A stretch of 64,000 bases of DNA. Source: an uncultured Bacteroidales bacterium. GTDB lineage: Bacteria; Bacteroidota; Bacteroidia; Bacteroidales; Salinivirgaceae. A program made the position numbers and the translations under genes. Position 1 is the stretch's first letter; each line of letters begins with the position of its first letter. The notes beneath the pieces were generated by a model. The model made no database searches. It saw nothing but the letters and a program-made list of their open reading frames with translations, and had not been told where the DNA came from. Below, piece by piece: positions 36,280 to 45,995 of this stretch. The stretch covers positions 215,778 to 279,777 of the forward strand of contig CALJOM010000001.1 in NCBI GenBank assembly GCA_937981765.1, written 5' to 3'.

Positions 36280-37263
36280 ATGAAAAATTCAAGTATTGTA
36301 ATTGGTGTTATAATTTTAGCGTTAGTAGCTTTAATAACTGTCGTAGGTGTTATTTCCTATACTCCCGCACCTACAATTATTCAGGGGCAGGTTGAGGCAA
36401 CTGAAGTTCGGGTGGCGGTAAAAGTGGCTGGTCGTGTTTTTAAAAAGCATATAAACCTAGGACAACAAGTTACTAAAGGGCAATTGCTTTTAGAACTGGA
36501 GAGTCCGGAGCTCGATGCCAAATGGGTGCAGGTTACGGCCGTTTCGGATGCGGCTAAAGCTCAGGAGGAAAAAGCCTTAAAAGGTGCTCGTGAAGAGCAA
36601 ATTCAGGCTGCTTACAGCGTATTGAAAAAAGCAGAAGCTGCTAAAGAATTAGCTCAAAAGACTTACCTCCGTATCTCGAACTTACATGCAGAAGGAGTTG
36701 TTCCAACACAAAAGTTGGATGAAGCCAAAACTCAACTCGACGTTGCTTTATTAAATGTTGAAGCTGCACAGGCAAACTACAAAATGGCGATGGATGCAAC
36801 TCGCATGGAAGATAAAAAAGCTGCCAAAGCATTAGTGAATCAAGCTAATGGAGCCCTTGCCGAAGTTGAAGCTTACAGAAACGAAACAACGATAGTAGCC
36901 CCCATTTCCGGAGAAATTGGAACTATTAATGTGGAGTATGGTGAATTATTAACTCCCGGATTTCCCGCAGTGTCTATTGTTGACTTAAACGATTGTTGGG
37001 TTACCTTTTATATTCGTGAAGACATGCTTTCCAAATTTTATATGGGTAAACGATTCGACGCTGTGTTCCCTGCACTTGGCAATAAGAGCCTTCAATTAGA
37101 AGTGACGTATATCAAACCAGAGGCTGATTTTGCTACCTGGAGAACTACGAAAGCCACTGGTTCGTTTGATTTGCGAACTTTTGAAATACGAGCTATTCCT
37201 GTTACAGCTACAGAAAAGTTGCGCCCCGGTATGAGTGCTATAGTTACATGGGACACTTTATAA
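36280..37263 (+). CDS. HlyD-family periplasmic adaptor
   Basis: A 327-residue membrane-fusion protein starting at the ATG at 36280. N-terminal TM anchor (IVIGVIILALVALITVVGVI), lipoyl-like half VEATEVRVAVKVAGRVFKK, an alpha-helical hairpin (about 85-200, coiled coil KVGAKEE-type helices rich in Ala/Gln/Lys), the second lipoyl half ETTIVAPISGEIGTI and a beta barrel to the end. It links the inner-membrane permeases to the TolC protein. The layout resembles the YhiI/YbhG-type adaptors that serve ABC exporters. Confidence 0.9.
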   Translation: MKNSSIVIGVIILALVALITVVGVISYTPAPTIIQGQVEATEVRVAVKVAGRVFKKHINLGQQVTKGQLLLELESPELDAKWVQVTAVSDAAKAQEEKALKGAREEQIQAAYSVLKKAEAAKELAQKTYLRISNLHAEGVVPTQKLDEAKTQLDVALLNVEAAQANYKMAMDATRMEDKKAAKALVNQANGALAEVEAYRNETTIVAPISGEIGTINVEYGELLTPGFPAVSIVDLNDCWVTFYIREDMLSKFYMGKRFDAVFPALGNKSLQLEVTYIKPEADFATWRTTKATGSFDLRTFEIRAIPVTATEKLRPGMSAIVTWDTL

Positions 37264-37309
37264 TGGGATTCAAAGAAAGAATCGATGAAAAAATTCTGCT
37301 GTTTATTCT

Positions 37310-38491
37310 ATGAAACGATATCTTCCAAAGGGCTGGATTGCGGTTTTTAAAAGAGAGTTGCGACTAATTTCGGGGCGCTCAACCTATTCCCTGGTATTAG
37401 TAATTTTACCCCTAGTGGCGATTACTCTGATAACTTTGTTGTTCTCAAAGGGAGTGCCTCGCGATCTTCCGATAGCTGTGGTTGATTACGATAATTCCAC
37501 ATTATCTCGTAAACTAATCCGAATGATTGATGCTGCCCCTGCTCCTTGGGTACAATATATCTACAGAGAAGAATCGGAGGCTATACAACTGTTGCAACGA
37601 CATGAAATTTATGGCTATGTAATTATTCCCGAAGATTTTAGCGGAAAAATAATTAAAGGGCAGAATCCAGAAGTGGAATTTTCGTTCAATAACTCCTTCA
37701 TGGTAGCCGGAGGCATGCTTAATAAGGATGTTGCCACTGTAGTGTCAACCTTTTCAACGGGAGTGGATTATAATCAGAAATTAAAACGAGGTGTAAAACA
37801 TAAAAAAGCCATGGCTTTGTCGATGCCTGTTATGCCCGATAACAGGATGCTGTTTAATCCCTATGGAAATTATTTTTATTATCTGACCACGGCCTTTTTA
37901 CCAATCACTCTACTTATGTTTATTCTCTCCGGAACTATTTATGCCATAGGATCAGAATTCAAATATAGCAGAGCAGGCGAGTGGATTTCATTAGCGCAAG
38001 GAAGTATTTTTCGGGCATTAACAGCGAAACTCTTTCTTTATGTGGTCGTTTATTCAATCCTAATGGTGTTTGTGCAAGTGTTGATTTTTGTTTTCCACAA
38101 AACCCCATTAAATGGAAATATTTTTATTCTTGCTTATGCCGCTATTCTTTTCGTTTTGGCTTATGTGGCTATGGGGATTTTTATTGTATCACTCTTTCCA
38201 AGCTTACGAATGGCCTTAAGTGTGGCGGCTGTTTATTCTGCATTGGCTTTCACCATGTCGGGGCTTACGTTTCCACATTCAGCCATGTATAAGAGCATAA
38301 CTCTCTTGGCTCAGGCATTCCCTTTTACTCATTATTTAAAGATTTTTTTGGATCAATCGCTGAGAGGAGCTCCCATTAGCTCTTCGTTAGGGCCAATGAT
38401 AGGGTTAAATGTGTTTCTTTTCCTTCCTTTGATAGTTTTACCTCGGTTAAAAAAGTTATGTTATTCGCCTCAACACTGGGGGAAAAGCTGA
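37310..38491 (+). CDS. ABC-2 type permease (first of pair)
   Basis: A 393-residue permease of the ABC2_membrane_3 type: TM1 at about 25-45, a large periplasmic domain (50-180, PIAVVDYDNSTLSRKLIRMID, YGYVIIPEDF), then five TM helices between 195 and 380. It is the same layout as YbhS/YbhR/YhhJ. It forms one half of the membrane part of a drug or envelope-compound exporter. No ATP-binding subunit is encoded in the operon. Confidence 0.88.
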   Translation: MKRYLPKGWIAVFKRELRLISGRSTYSLVLVILPLVAITLITLLFSKGVPRDLPIAVVDYDNSTLSRKLIRMIDAAPAPWVQYIYREESEAIQLLQRHEIYGYVIIPEDFSGKIIKGQNPEVEFSFNNSFMVAGGMLNKDVATVVSTFSTGVDYNQKLKRGVKHKKAMALSMPVMPDNRMLFNPYGNYFYYLTTAFLPITLLMFILSGTIYAIGSEFKYSRAGEWISLAQGSIFRALTAKLFLYVVVYSILMVFVQVLIFVFHKTPLNGNIFILAYAAILFVLAYVAMGIFIVSLFPSLRMALSVAAVYSALAFTMSGLTFPHSAMYKSITLLAQAFPFTHYLKIFLDQSLRGAPISSSLGPMIGLNVFLFLPLIVLPRLKKLCYSPQHWGKS

Positions 38492-38522
38492 GTGTTGGAC
38501 AGCTTCAGAAATTTAAAAAATT

Positions 38523-39737
38523 ATGAAAAAAATCAGATACAATTTCTTGCATTCGTTTGCACAAATTGTTGTTTTAACCAAGAGTGAACTTCGGTGTATT
38601 CTTTCCGATGGTGGGGTTTTGCTTCTATTTTTTGGTGCCACAATTATCTATCCTTTGATATATAGTGCCTGTTATCATTCTGAGGTGTTAAGGGAGGTGC
38701 CAATTTCGGTGATAGATTTTGACAAAACCCCAATGTCGAGAATGATGGTGCGCATTATTGATGCATCCCCAGAGGTTGCTGTTAGTTACATGGCAGAAGA
38801 TCTTGAGGATGCAAAACAGGCATTCTACGATGGTAAGATTCATGGGGTGATTTTAATTCCCAACGATTTTGAAAAATCATTGTTATCCAATGTACAAACA
38901 TCTGTGATTACTTACGCCGATGCTACGTATATGCTTTATTATAAACAAGTAGTTTCTGGTGTGAATGCGGCTGTTCAACAGTTTAATCTACAGGCGAAAA
39001 CAGATTATCTTGTAAAAACCGGAATCCCTCATGCTCAAGCCAGGCTATCAGCCACACCGGTACACTACTTAAGCGAGCCGCTTTATAATTCAGCTTCCGG
39101 GTATGGTAGCTATGCTATGCCGGCGTTATTAGTTTTAATACTACAGCAATCTATGCTTATCGGTATAGGAATGTTGGCCGGTTCGGAACGGGAAAAAGGG
39201 CTTCGTAGTTATATTCAGGTTCTATGGTTGCTTAGTGGTAAAGTTTATCCATTGATTATTGGGAAATTAATGGCCTATTTGATTATTTATTTGCCGATAT
39301 CAGTGTTTATGTTGTTTTTAATACCACATTGGTTTAATTTCCCAATGGCAACCACTCTGTGGGAAATTATTCGATTTAGTGTACCATTTTTATTAGCAGT
39401 AGGTTTGCTGGGTTTATTACTCTCTACTTTGTTCAAAAGTAGAGAACAATCCATTATAATTTTAGTTTTCACCTCAATTCCGATTATTTTTTTAAGCGGC
39501 TTCTCCTGGCCGGTTGAGGCATTTCCAATCGGGTTTAAATATCTTTCTATGATATTTCCTTCCACCTATGCCATTAAAGGCTATATTCAACTTGCCTCTA
39601 TGGGAGCAAATTTTTCAGTAGTTAGCCAGAATTGGTATGAATTATGGATTCTAGCTCTTGCGTTTGCCATTTGTCTGTATCTAATTTTGTTGCAATTCTC
39701 AAGAAAGATTCTTCGCGGACAACTCAACTCGAAATGA
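38523..39737 (+). CDS. ABC-2 type permease (second of pair)
   Basis: A 404-residue paralogue of the preceding permease: TM1 at about 35-50, periplasmic domain with VPISVIDFDKTPMSRMMVRIID and IHGVILIPNDFEKSLL, and five C-terminal TM helices (about 200-395, ending near a positively charged tail). Together with the upstream permease it should form a heterodimer such as YbhS-YbhR. It closes the TetR-TolC-HlyD-permease-permease operon; the next 289 nt hold no gene. Confidence 0.88.
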   Translation: MKKIRYNFLHSFAQIVVLTKSELRCILSDGGVLLLFFGATIIYPLIYSACYHSEVLREVPISVIDFDKTPMSRMMVRIIDASPEVAVSYMAEDLEDAKQAFYDGKIHGVILIPNDFEKSLLSNVQTSVITYADATYMLYYKQVVSGVNAAVQQFNLQAKTDYLVKTGIPHAQARLSATPVHYLSEPLYNSASGYGSYAMPALLVLILQQSMLIGIGMLAGSEREKGLRSYIQVLWLLSGKVYPLIIGKLMAYLIIYLPISVFMLFLIPHWFNFPMATTLWEIIRFSVPFLLAVGLLGLLLSTLFKSREQSIIILVFTSIPIIFLSGFSWPVEAFPIGFKYLSMIFPSTYAIKGYIQLASMGANFSVVSQNWYELWILALAFAICLYLILLQFSRKILRGQLNSK

Positions 39738-40026
39738 AAGCCAGGCAAAAAACTTCCCCATTCAAATAGTTGGGATTTGTTGTAGTATTGACGTATTGTT
39801 TTTTGTAGTAAAAAAATCTCCATCTTTGTCGTGTAATTTGGTCTTCATTCAAAAAATATAAACACTTTATGGTTAGGTGTTTATTTTCACTAAGAACTCT
39901 CTGGAGGTAGTTCCTTCAAAGTTTTTTACATCGATCTGATATAATTTAGCCTTCGCACAGAAATCTTGGCATATTTTTTAGTGTAGCACCAAAGCCAAAT
40001 TAAATTGTAAATTACAAACTACATTT
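39738..40026 (+). other. AT-rich intergenic region upstream of bipA
   Basis: No gene is supported. It contains a TAATTTGG-like -7 box near 39835 and two short hairpins, AACAC/GTGTT (39861-39881) and GAACT/AGTTC (39894-39913), which may belong to a long bipA leader. I see no riboswitch I can name. Confidence 0.4.
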
Positions 40027-41838
40027 ATGTTGAAAAATATTCGAAACATTGCCATTATTGCCCACGTCGATCATGGGAAAACCACGTTGGTGGATAAAAT
40101 CATGCGTCAGTGCAAACTTTTCAAGGATCATGAAAATCCAGGAGATTTAATACTCGATAATAACGACCTGGAAAGAGAACGGGGAATTACTATTTTGGCA
40201 AAAAACATTGCCGTAAATTATAAAAACATCAAAATTAACATTATCGATACTCCGGGGCACCACGATTTTGGTGGTGAAGTGGAACGGGTTCTTAACATGG
40301 CCGATGGTGTTCTGCTGCTAGTTGATGCTTTTGAAGGATGTATGCCGCAAACACGTTTTGTGCTTCAAAAGGCTATTGATCTGGGATTAAAAATTATAGT
40401 GGTTATTAATAAAGTTGATAAGCCGAACTGCCGTCCCGATATAGTTCACGAAGAAGTTTTTGACCTGATGTTTACCCTTAACGCTTCTGAACAACAACTC
40501 GATTTCCCAACCATTTATGGTTCTGCCAAAGAGGGATGGATGTCGTTCGACTGGAAAGAAAAAACCAACGATTTTACCCCATTGCTTGATACAATTCTTG
40601 AACATATTCCGGCGCCAAAAACCGAAGAAGGAGCAGGACAAATGTTAGTAACGTCGCTCGACTATTCTAGTTATGTTGGGCGTATTGCTATAGGACGCGT
40701 GTGGAGAGGTTCATTCACCGAAGGAATGAAAATCGGATTGGTGAAGCAGGATGGTACGGTAAATATGTACGCCATTAAAGAGCTTTTTGTGTTTGACGGT
40801 CTTTCTCGAAAAAAGGTACAAGTTGTTGAGGCCGGCGATATATGTGCCATGGTTGGAATTGAAGGTTTTGAGATTGGCGATACAATTTGCGATGCCAACA
40901 ATATCGAACCACTTCCTTCCATTGCTATTGATGAACCAACTATAAGTATGCTCTTTACAATCAACGATTCCCCGTTTTTTGGAAAGGAAGGCAAATTAGT
41001 AACCTCACGGCAAATTCGCGAACGACTTGAAAAAGAATTAGAAAAAAACCTTGCCATGCGGCTGGAATATACCGACTCGGCCGACAGGTTCATTGTTTAC
41101 GGCCGTGGAATACTCCATCTCAGTATCCTCATCGAAACAATGCGACGCGAAGGCTATGAATTACAGGTTGGACAACCTCAGGTTATTATTAAAAATATCG
41201 ACGGTGTTAAATGCGAGCCCATTGAAAATTTAAAAATTAGTTTGCCTGAAGAATTTAGTGGAAAAATCATTGAAACTGTAGCTCGGAGAAAAGGAGAGAT
41301 GATTTCCATGGAAAAAGTCGGCGATCGTTTGAACCTTGAATTTGAGATTCCTTCGCGAGGCATAATAGGGTTGAATAGTATTGTTTTAACACAAACCGCC
41401 GGCGAATCAATTATGGCTCATCGATTTATTGGTTTTAAACCATGGAAAGGCGACATTGAAAAGAGAACCAACGGTTCGTTAATCGCCATGGAAAGCGGGA
41501 AAGCCATAGCTTATGCAATTAATAAATTGCAAGACCGTGGAAAGTTCTTTGTTGAACCGGGCGAGGATATTTATGCCGGCCAGGTGGTTGGTGAAAACTC
41601 ACGTCAAGACGATTTGGTCGTGAACCTAACTAAAACCAAAAAGCTAACCAACATGCGAGCCAGTGGCTCAGACGAAAAAATTCAACTAGCCCCTGCTGTT
41701 AAATTTTGCCTGGAGGAAGCGTTAGAATATATTCAACACGATGAGTATGTTGAGGTAACCCCAAAATCGATCCGTTTACGGAAAATCCTTTTAGATGAAA
41801 ACGATCGTAAACGAGCACGCAACGCTGAAACAGTATAA
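40027..41838 (+). CDS. typA: ribosome-associated GTPase BipA/TypA
   Basis: A 603-residue translational GTPase of the standard BipA length. G1 [15 protein letters not shown]2 RERGITI, G3 [16 protein letters not shown]4 NKVD, G5 GSAKEGW; domains II, III and V follow, and the BipA-specific C-terminal domain is present (about 480-603, ending [15 protein letters not shown]). It binds 70S ribosomes at the A site like EF-G and aids ribosome assembly and stress or low-temperature growth. It is transcribed alone. Confidence 0.97.
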   Translation: MLKNIRNIAIIAHVDHGKTTLVDKIMRQCKLFKDHENPGDLILDNNDLERERGITILAKNIAVNYKNIKINIIDTPGHHDFGGEVERVLNMADGVLLLVDAFEGCMPQTRFVLQKAIDLGLKIIVVINKVDKPNCRPDIVHEEVFDLMFTLNASEQQLDFPTIYGSAKEGWMSFDWKEKTNDFTPLLDTILEHIPAPKTEEGAGQMLVTSLDYSSYVGRIAIGRVWRGSFTEGMKIGLVKQDGTVNMYAIKELFVFDGLSRKKVQVVEAGDICAMVGIEGFEIGDTICDANNIEPLPSIAIDEPTISMLFTINDSPFFGKEGKLVTSRQIRERLEKELEKNLAMRLEYTDSADRFIVYGRGILHLSILIETMRREGYELQVGQPQVIIKNIDGVKCEPIENLKISLPEEFSGKIIETVARRKGEMISMEKVGDRLNLEFEIPSRGIIGLNSIVLTQTAGESIMAHRFIGFKPWKGDIEKRTNGSLIAMESGKAIAYAINKLQDRGKFFVEPGEDIYAGQVVGENSRQDDLVVNLTKTKKLTNMRASGSDEKIQLAPAVKFCLEEALEYIQHDEYVEVTPKSIRLRKILLDENDRKRARNAETV

Positions 41839-42109
41839 TTAAGAATAACTTGTCAGGGTTAATTGAACAAAGTAACTGTTGATATCCATTTTGTGCATAG
41901 GAATGAGCCAAAAGTCGACATTTTTTATTTGACTATCAACTATTTAAAGAAATAGCGTAAAAGACTCTCCTTGTTTTGTTGATAACTTTTTAATAAAAAC
42001 TTAACATAGTGGCACAAATTTGAGAAAACCATACGTATAATTGGGAAAAATTTCAGTATGAATTTTTGGAACTAAATTCTTTAACTAAAAAAAAGATTAT
42101 CAGTAGAAT
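41839..42109 (+). other. intergenic region before the KamA operon
   Basis: 271 nt of AT-rich sequence with no gene. There is no perfect promoter consensus; candidates are near 42030-42040. The KamA operon probably starts transcription here. Confidence 0.35.
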
Positions 42110-43369
42110 ATGGAAATAATTCAGGTTACGGCCGAAACTATGGCCGAGATGAACGAAAGTGACGAACCTCCACTAGATTTAACTTTAGAACCTTCTGAAC
42201 CAATAGAAATAACCCCTCCACCAAAAAGAAAGCGCGATTTGTTTCCAATAAGTCAAGCTACTAACGAATTCAGGAAAAAATACTATCCGGAAGTTTCGTT
42301 AACACAATGGAATGATTGGCATTGGCAGATTTCTCACGCAATACATTCCATCGAAGAAATAAACTCAAGATTTTCAGGCAGCTCTGTACAGATTAATTTG
42401 CGGGACAATAGCCAACTACCTCTTCGGATTACCCCGTACTATGCCTCGCTAATAAATTTTGAGGATTCTTTAGATCCCATAGGATTAAGCATGCTCCCAT
42501 CCGTTAATGAGTTGGTAAGGCATCATGGCGAGCAATCCGATCCACTGGCTGAAGAACACGATATGCCCGTGGAAGGATTGGTGCATCGATATCCTGATAG
42601 AGTGTTGTTGCTTTCAACCGATAGTTGTGCTGCCTATTGCCGTTATTGTACACGATCGCACATAGTAGCCAAACACCGACCAAATGCCGGAATACAAATC
42701 TGGCATAAAGCAATTCATTACATTGCTCAACATCCGGAGGTAAGAGATGTGCTTGTTTCGGGTGGAGATTTTCTGACTTATGAAGATCACCAGATTGAGT
42801 ATCTTCTTTCGGAGTTGAGAAATATTCCTCATGTTGAAATAATACGAATCGGAACAAAAGTGCCCGTAGTACTACCCCAGCGTATAACAAATTCTTTGGT
42901 TCGTATCCTGAAGCGATATCATCCGTTGTTCATGAGCATCCATTTTACCCATCCCAAGGAGCTTACCCAAGAGGTAAAACAGGCATGCGAACAGCTTGCC
43001 AATGCTGGAATACCTTTAGGAAGCCAAACTGTATTATTACGAAATATCAACGACAACCCGGATGTTATGAAACAACTGTTTCAAAAACTGCTGACCTTTC
43101 GGGTGCGGCCTTATTACCTCTATCAGTGTGATCCAATACTAGGATCGGAACATTTTAGAACACCTGTCAGCAAAGGTCTCGAAATTATCGAAAACTTGCG
43201 GGGACACACATCCGGTTATGCGGTACCTCATTACGTTATAGATGCCCCCGGCGGCGGAGGAAAGATTCCGCTAATTCCCAATTATTTTCTTGGAACTGAC
43301 AGTGGCGACATTGTGCTGCGCAATTATGAAAATAATACATACCGGTATCCTGATTGTGTAACGGAATAA
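42110..43369 (+). CDS. lysine 2,3-aminomutase-like radical SAM enzyme
   Basis: A 419-residue KamA-family protein. The radical-SAM cluster is C173-x3-C177-x2-C180 (in DSCAAYCRYCTRS; the usual His after CR is Tyr). Further family motifs are VLVSGGD, EIIRIGTKVPVVLPQRI, SQTVLLRNIND and the PLP-lysine motif DAPGGGGKIPLIPNY (Lys385). Asp341 (YQCDP) and Asp378 (VIDAPGG) match the two aspartates that bind the lysine side chain in Clostridium lysine 2,3-aminomutase, so lysine is the likely substrate and L-beta-lysine the product. An N-terminal extension of about 40 residues is acidic and unlike the family. It leads an operon with two ATP-grasp ligases and an acetyltransferase, with no lysine-fermentation genes nearby. 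Confidence 0.88.
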   Translation: MEIIQVTAETMAEMNESDEPPLDLTLEPSEPIEITPPPKRKRDLFPISQATNEFRKKYYPEVSLTQWNDWHWQISHAIHSIEEINSRFSGSSVQINLRDNSQLPLRITPYYASLINFEDSLDPIGLSMLPSVNELVRHHGEQSDPLAEEHDMPVEGLVHRYPDRVLLLSTDSCAAYCRYCTRSHIVAKHRPNAGIQIWHKAIHYIAQHPEVRDVLVSGGDFLTYEDHQIEYLLSELRNIPHVEIIRIGTKVPVVLPQRITNSLVRILKRYHPLFMSIHFTHPKELTQEVKQACEQLANAGIPLGSQTVLLRNINDNPDVMKQLFQKLLTFRVRPYYLYQCDPILGSEHFRTPVSKGLEIIENLRGHTSGYAVPHYVIDAPGGGGKIPLIPNYFLGTDSGDIVLRNYENNTYRYPDCVTE

Positions 43370-43435
43370 GAATGATCAAGCTATTAATGGCATATTTTAC
43401 AAGTCAGTTTGAAACAATTAGGATTGCAACCAACC

Positions 43436-44419
43436 ATGCTAATCGGATTAACGTACGATATTAAATCAACCTATCTCAACATGGGATTTTCCCATGAAGA
43501 TGTAGCCGAATTCGATTCTGAAGAAACAATCTGCGCAATTGAGGAAACATTGCAGGATCTTGGCCACAAAACAGAAAGAATCGGCAATATTTACGAACTC
43601 ACAAAAGCCTTGGCTGCCGGAAAGCGGTGGGATTTAGTTTTCAACATTGCCGAGGGATTCCGGGGGAAAGGCAGAGAAGCCCAAGTGCCCGGCCTATTGG
43701 AGGCATGGGGAATTCCATATACCTTTTCCGATTCTTTTATCATGGCTCTAACCCTAGACAAAGGTGCTACCAAGAGTTTTCTATGTAAGCATGGAATTCG
43801 GGTTGGACAATATTCAGAAATCCGGGAAATTTCGGATATCGATAACCTAAAACTTGAATTTCCCCTGTTTCTGAAACCCATTGCAGAGGGAACAGGAAAA
43901 GGTATCAGAGGAAGTTCAACAGTTTATAATTATTTCGAATTGAGAGACCTTACACAAAGTCTTTTACAGGAATTTAATCAGCCCGTGTTGGCCGAAGAGT
44001 TTCTCCCTGGAAGAGAATTTACGGTTGGAATTTGGGGAACAGGAGCAAAAGCCCAGGTTATAGGAATTATTGAAATAGTTTTCAACAGCCCTGAAAGTAA
44101 TTGCATCTACAATTACGAAACAAAAGCCAACTACAAAGAGCTGGTTACCTACAAGCCATGTAATGAGCCTATTTCGGAAGAAATTGCACTTTTGGCTCTA
44201 CAAGCCTACAAAGCTTTGGGATGCCGCGATGCAGGACGTGTTGATATTCGGCTCGATAAACATGGAAATCCGGTATTTATGGAAATAAATCCATTGGCAG
44301 GGCTGCATCCGATTGACAGTGATTTGCCAATTCTTTCCCGACTTCATGGAATTCAGTACAAAACCCTTATCGAGAAAATTGTAGATTCAGCCAGTGAACG
44401 AATCCCTTGCAACAATTAA
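43436..44419 (+). CDS. D-Ala-D-Ala ligase-like ATP-grasp enzyme 1
   Basis: A 327-residue ATP-grasp ligase; the ATG at 43436 opens the first strand (MLIGLTYDIK), so I reject a TTG nine codons upstream. The ATP-grasp core is clear: FPLFLKPIAEGTGKGIRG, LAEEFLPGREFTVGIWG, and the Mg ligands Asp270 (GRVDIRLD), Glu283 and Asn285 (VFMEINPLAGLHP). Compared with Ddl, the region after the Asn differs: it reads PLAGLHPIDSDLP rather than T-x-P-G-M-T-x-x-S. It therefore likely ligates a different acceptor. The family joins amino or hydroxy acids through an acyl-phosphate intermediate. It follows the aminomutase by 66 nt. Confidence 0.85.
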   Translation: MLIGLTYDIKSTYLNMGFSHEDVAEFDSEETICAIEETLQDLGHKTERIGNIYELTKALAAGKRWDLVFNIAEGFRGKGREAQVPGLLEAWGIPYTFSDSFIMALTLDKGATKSFLCKHGIRVGQYSEIREISDIDNLKLEFPLFLKPIAEGTGKGIRGSSTVYNYFELRDLTQSLLQEFNQPVLAEEFLPGREFTVGIWGTGAKAQVIGIIEIVFNSPESNCIYNYETKANYKELVTYKPCNEPISEEIALLALQAYKALGCRDAGRVDIRLDKHGNPVFMEINPLAGLHPIDSDLPILSRLHGIQYKTLIEKIVDSASERIPCNN

Positions 44420-44436
44420 CTTATTGTAAATTAATT

Positions 44437-45387
44437 ATGAAGATAGCCATTCTATACAACCAACTTTCTGAAAATGCAACCATAGACGAAGCAGATGTAC
44501 TTGATCAGGTTGAATTGGTTAGAAATTCACTCACCCAGCTAAACCACGAAACAGTAGCTGTTGAAGTTAACCTGAATCTTCAAGAACTCTATGATAGACT
44601 TAATTCCGAACGCTTTGATTTAGTATTTAATCTCGTTGAGAGCATCAATAACCAAGGGGAGTTAATCGCATTGGTACCTGCTGTTCTCGATGTGATTAAA
44701 ATACCTTATACCGGTGCATCGTATGAAGCAACATTTTTAACTTCCAATAAAACGGTTGCAAAAAAAATTATGCGTTATCATGGAATTCCTACACCTGCTC
44801 AAATTACAGAATCAACCATTCAAAACATAGAACCGGCAAGCCGTTATATAATTAAACCTATCTGGGAAGATGGCTCTCTTTTTCTCGACGAATATGCTGT
44901 TGTAAATGGCTCAGTTTTGCTGACCAAGATCCGTGAAATCGATTTCTCTCGTTTCTTTGTTGAGCAATATATAGCCGGACGTGAGTTTAATATCAGCATT
45001 TTAACCTCAGAACAAGGCCCGTTTGTGCTCGATCCTGCTGAGATTGTGTTTACAAACTATCATCCGGATAAACCCAAAATTGTAGGCTACTCAGCTAAGT
45101 GGAATGAAGATAGTTTTGAGTATCAAAATACTCAACGTGTGTTTCCCGAACTTCCATCTTCACTCCTACAGCATCTGAAGCAAATTTGTATCGATTGCTG
45201 GAAAATTTTTAATCTAAGAGGCTATGCCCGCGTTGATATTAGGCTCGATTCTGAAGGCAAACCCTTTGTGCTCGAAGTCAATCCCAATCCATGTATAAGC
45301 CCCGATAGCGGATATATTGCTGCACTAAAGCATTCCGGAATAGAAATCAACACAGCGATCAAAAACATAATTAACGATCCGAACTAG
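44437..45387 (+). CDS. D-Ala-D-Ala ligase-like ATP-grasp enzyme 2
   Basis: A 316-residue paralogue of the preceding ligase, starting at the ATG at 44437, 17 nt behind it. ATP-grasp motifs: SRYIIKPIWEDGSLFLDEY, FFVEQYIAGREFNISIL, Mg ligands Asp267 (ARVDIRLD), Glu280 and Asn282 (FVLEVNPNPCISPDSG). The two ligases share overall layout but little sequence, and their acceptor-end motifs differ from each other and from Ddl, so they likely act on different substrates in sequence. Whether either uses beta-lysine is inference from context. Confidence 0.85.
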   Translation: MKIAILYNQLSENATIDEADVLDQVELVRNSLTQLNHETVAVEVNLNLQELYDRLNSERFDLVFNLVESINNQGELIALVPAVLDVIKIPYTGASYEATFLTSNKTVAKKIMRYHGIPTPAQITESTIQNIEPASRYIIKPIWEDGSLFLDEYAVVNGSVLLTKIREIDFSRFFVEQYIAGREFNISILTSEQGPFVLDPAEIVFTNYHPDKPKIVGYSAKWNEDSFEYQNTQRVFPELPSSLLQHLKQICIDCWKIFNLRGYARVDIRLDSEGKPFVLEVNPNPCISPDSGYIAALKHSGIEINTAIKNIINDPN

Positions 45388-45397
45388 AAAAATTCTC

Positions 45398-45883
45398 ATG
45401 AATACCTTATCAATACAGTTTCGTACTCAACTTAAAGATCCCGATATTAAAGACCTGCCCCGATTAACATCATCTACCGGCTTTTTCAATCAGGAGGAAG
45501 TTGATATCGTCGAGGAACTGGTTGTTGAAACCCTTACTAAACCCGATTGCGGCTATTTGTGGCAAGTTGCCGAGCAGGGGGAAGAACCCGCCGGGTTTAC
45601 CTGTTTTGGAAGAATCCCCGGATCTATGCACGCATGGGATTTGTACTGGATTGTTGTGGGAAGGGTTTTTCAGGGAAATGGCTTGGGTCGAAAATTAATC
45701 TCTATTACTGAGGAATACGTTCGGAATCAAGGTGGGAAACTCCTAATTGCCGAAACCAGCGGGCGACCACTTTATTTGCCGACACGCAATTTTTACCTGC
45801 ATTGTGGATATCAATCCGAGGTTACTATTGCCGAATTTTATGGGCCCGGCGACGATAAAGTCTTTTTTATCAAGCGATTCTAA
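45398..45883 (+). CDS. GNAT-family N-acetyltransferase
   Basis: A 161-residue GNAT with acetyl-CoA-binding motif QGNGLGRKLI in the expected place (about residue 89), preceded by LYWIVVGRVF and followed by LYLPTRNFYLHCGYQ near the C-terminus. It is shorter than the known beta-lysine acetyltransferase AblB (about 270 aa) and lacks its extra domain. Ten nucleotides separate it from the second ligase. In context it would acetylate an amine of the aminomutase product or of the ligated peptide. Family certain, substrate not. Confidence 0.85.
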   Translation: MNTLSIQFRTQLKDPDIKDLPRLTSSTGFFNQEEVDIVEELVVETLTKPDCGYLWQVAEQGEEPAGFTCFGRIPGSMHAWDLYWIVVGRVFQGNGLGRKLISITEEYVRNQGGKLLIAETSGRPLYLPTRNFYLHCGYQSEVTIAEFYGPGDDKVFFIKRF

Positions 45884-45938
45884 TATGTTGATTATCAGTT
45901 TGCTTTGACAACACATTTTGTGTCCATTAATATTGATT

Positions 45939-45970
45939 TTTGTTTATCGTTCAAAGATTGAGTAAGTTTG
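45939..45970 (+). promoter_or_regulatory. promoter of the GT39-like gene
   Basis: TTTG at 45939-45942 and TAAGTTTG at 45963-45970 with a 20-nt spacer, 25 nt before the ATG. This separates the glycosyltransferase from the KamA operon. Confidence 0.65.
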
Positions 45971-45995
45971 GCTACTGTATGTTTGAGGTTTTGCT

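Noticed and set aside
40671..41093. 140-codon minus-strand frame inside bipA
   Set aside because: Antisense shadow of a conserved essential-type gene.
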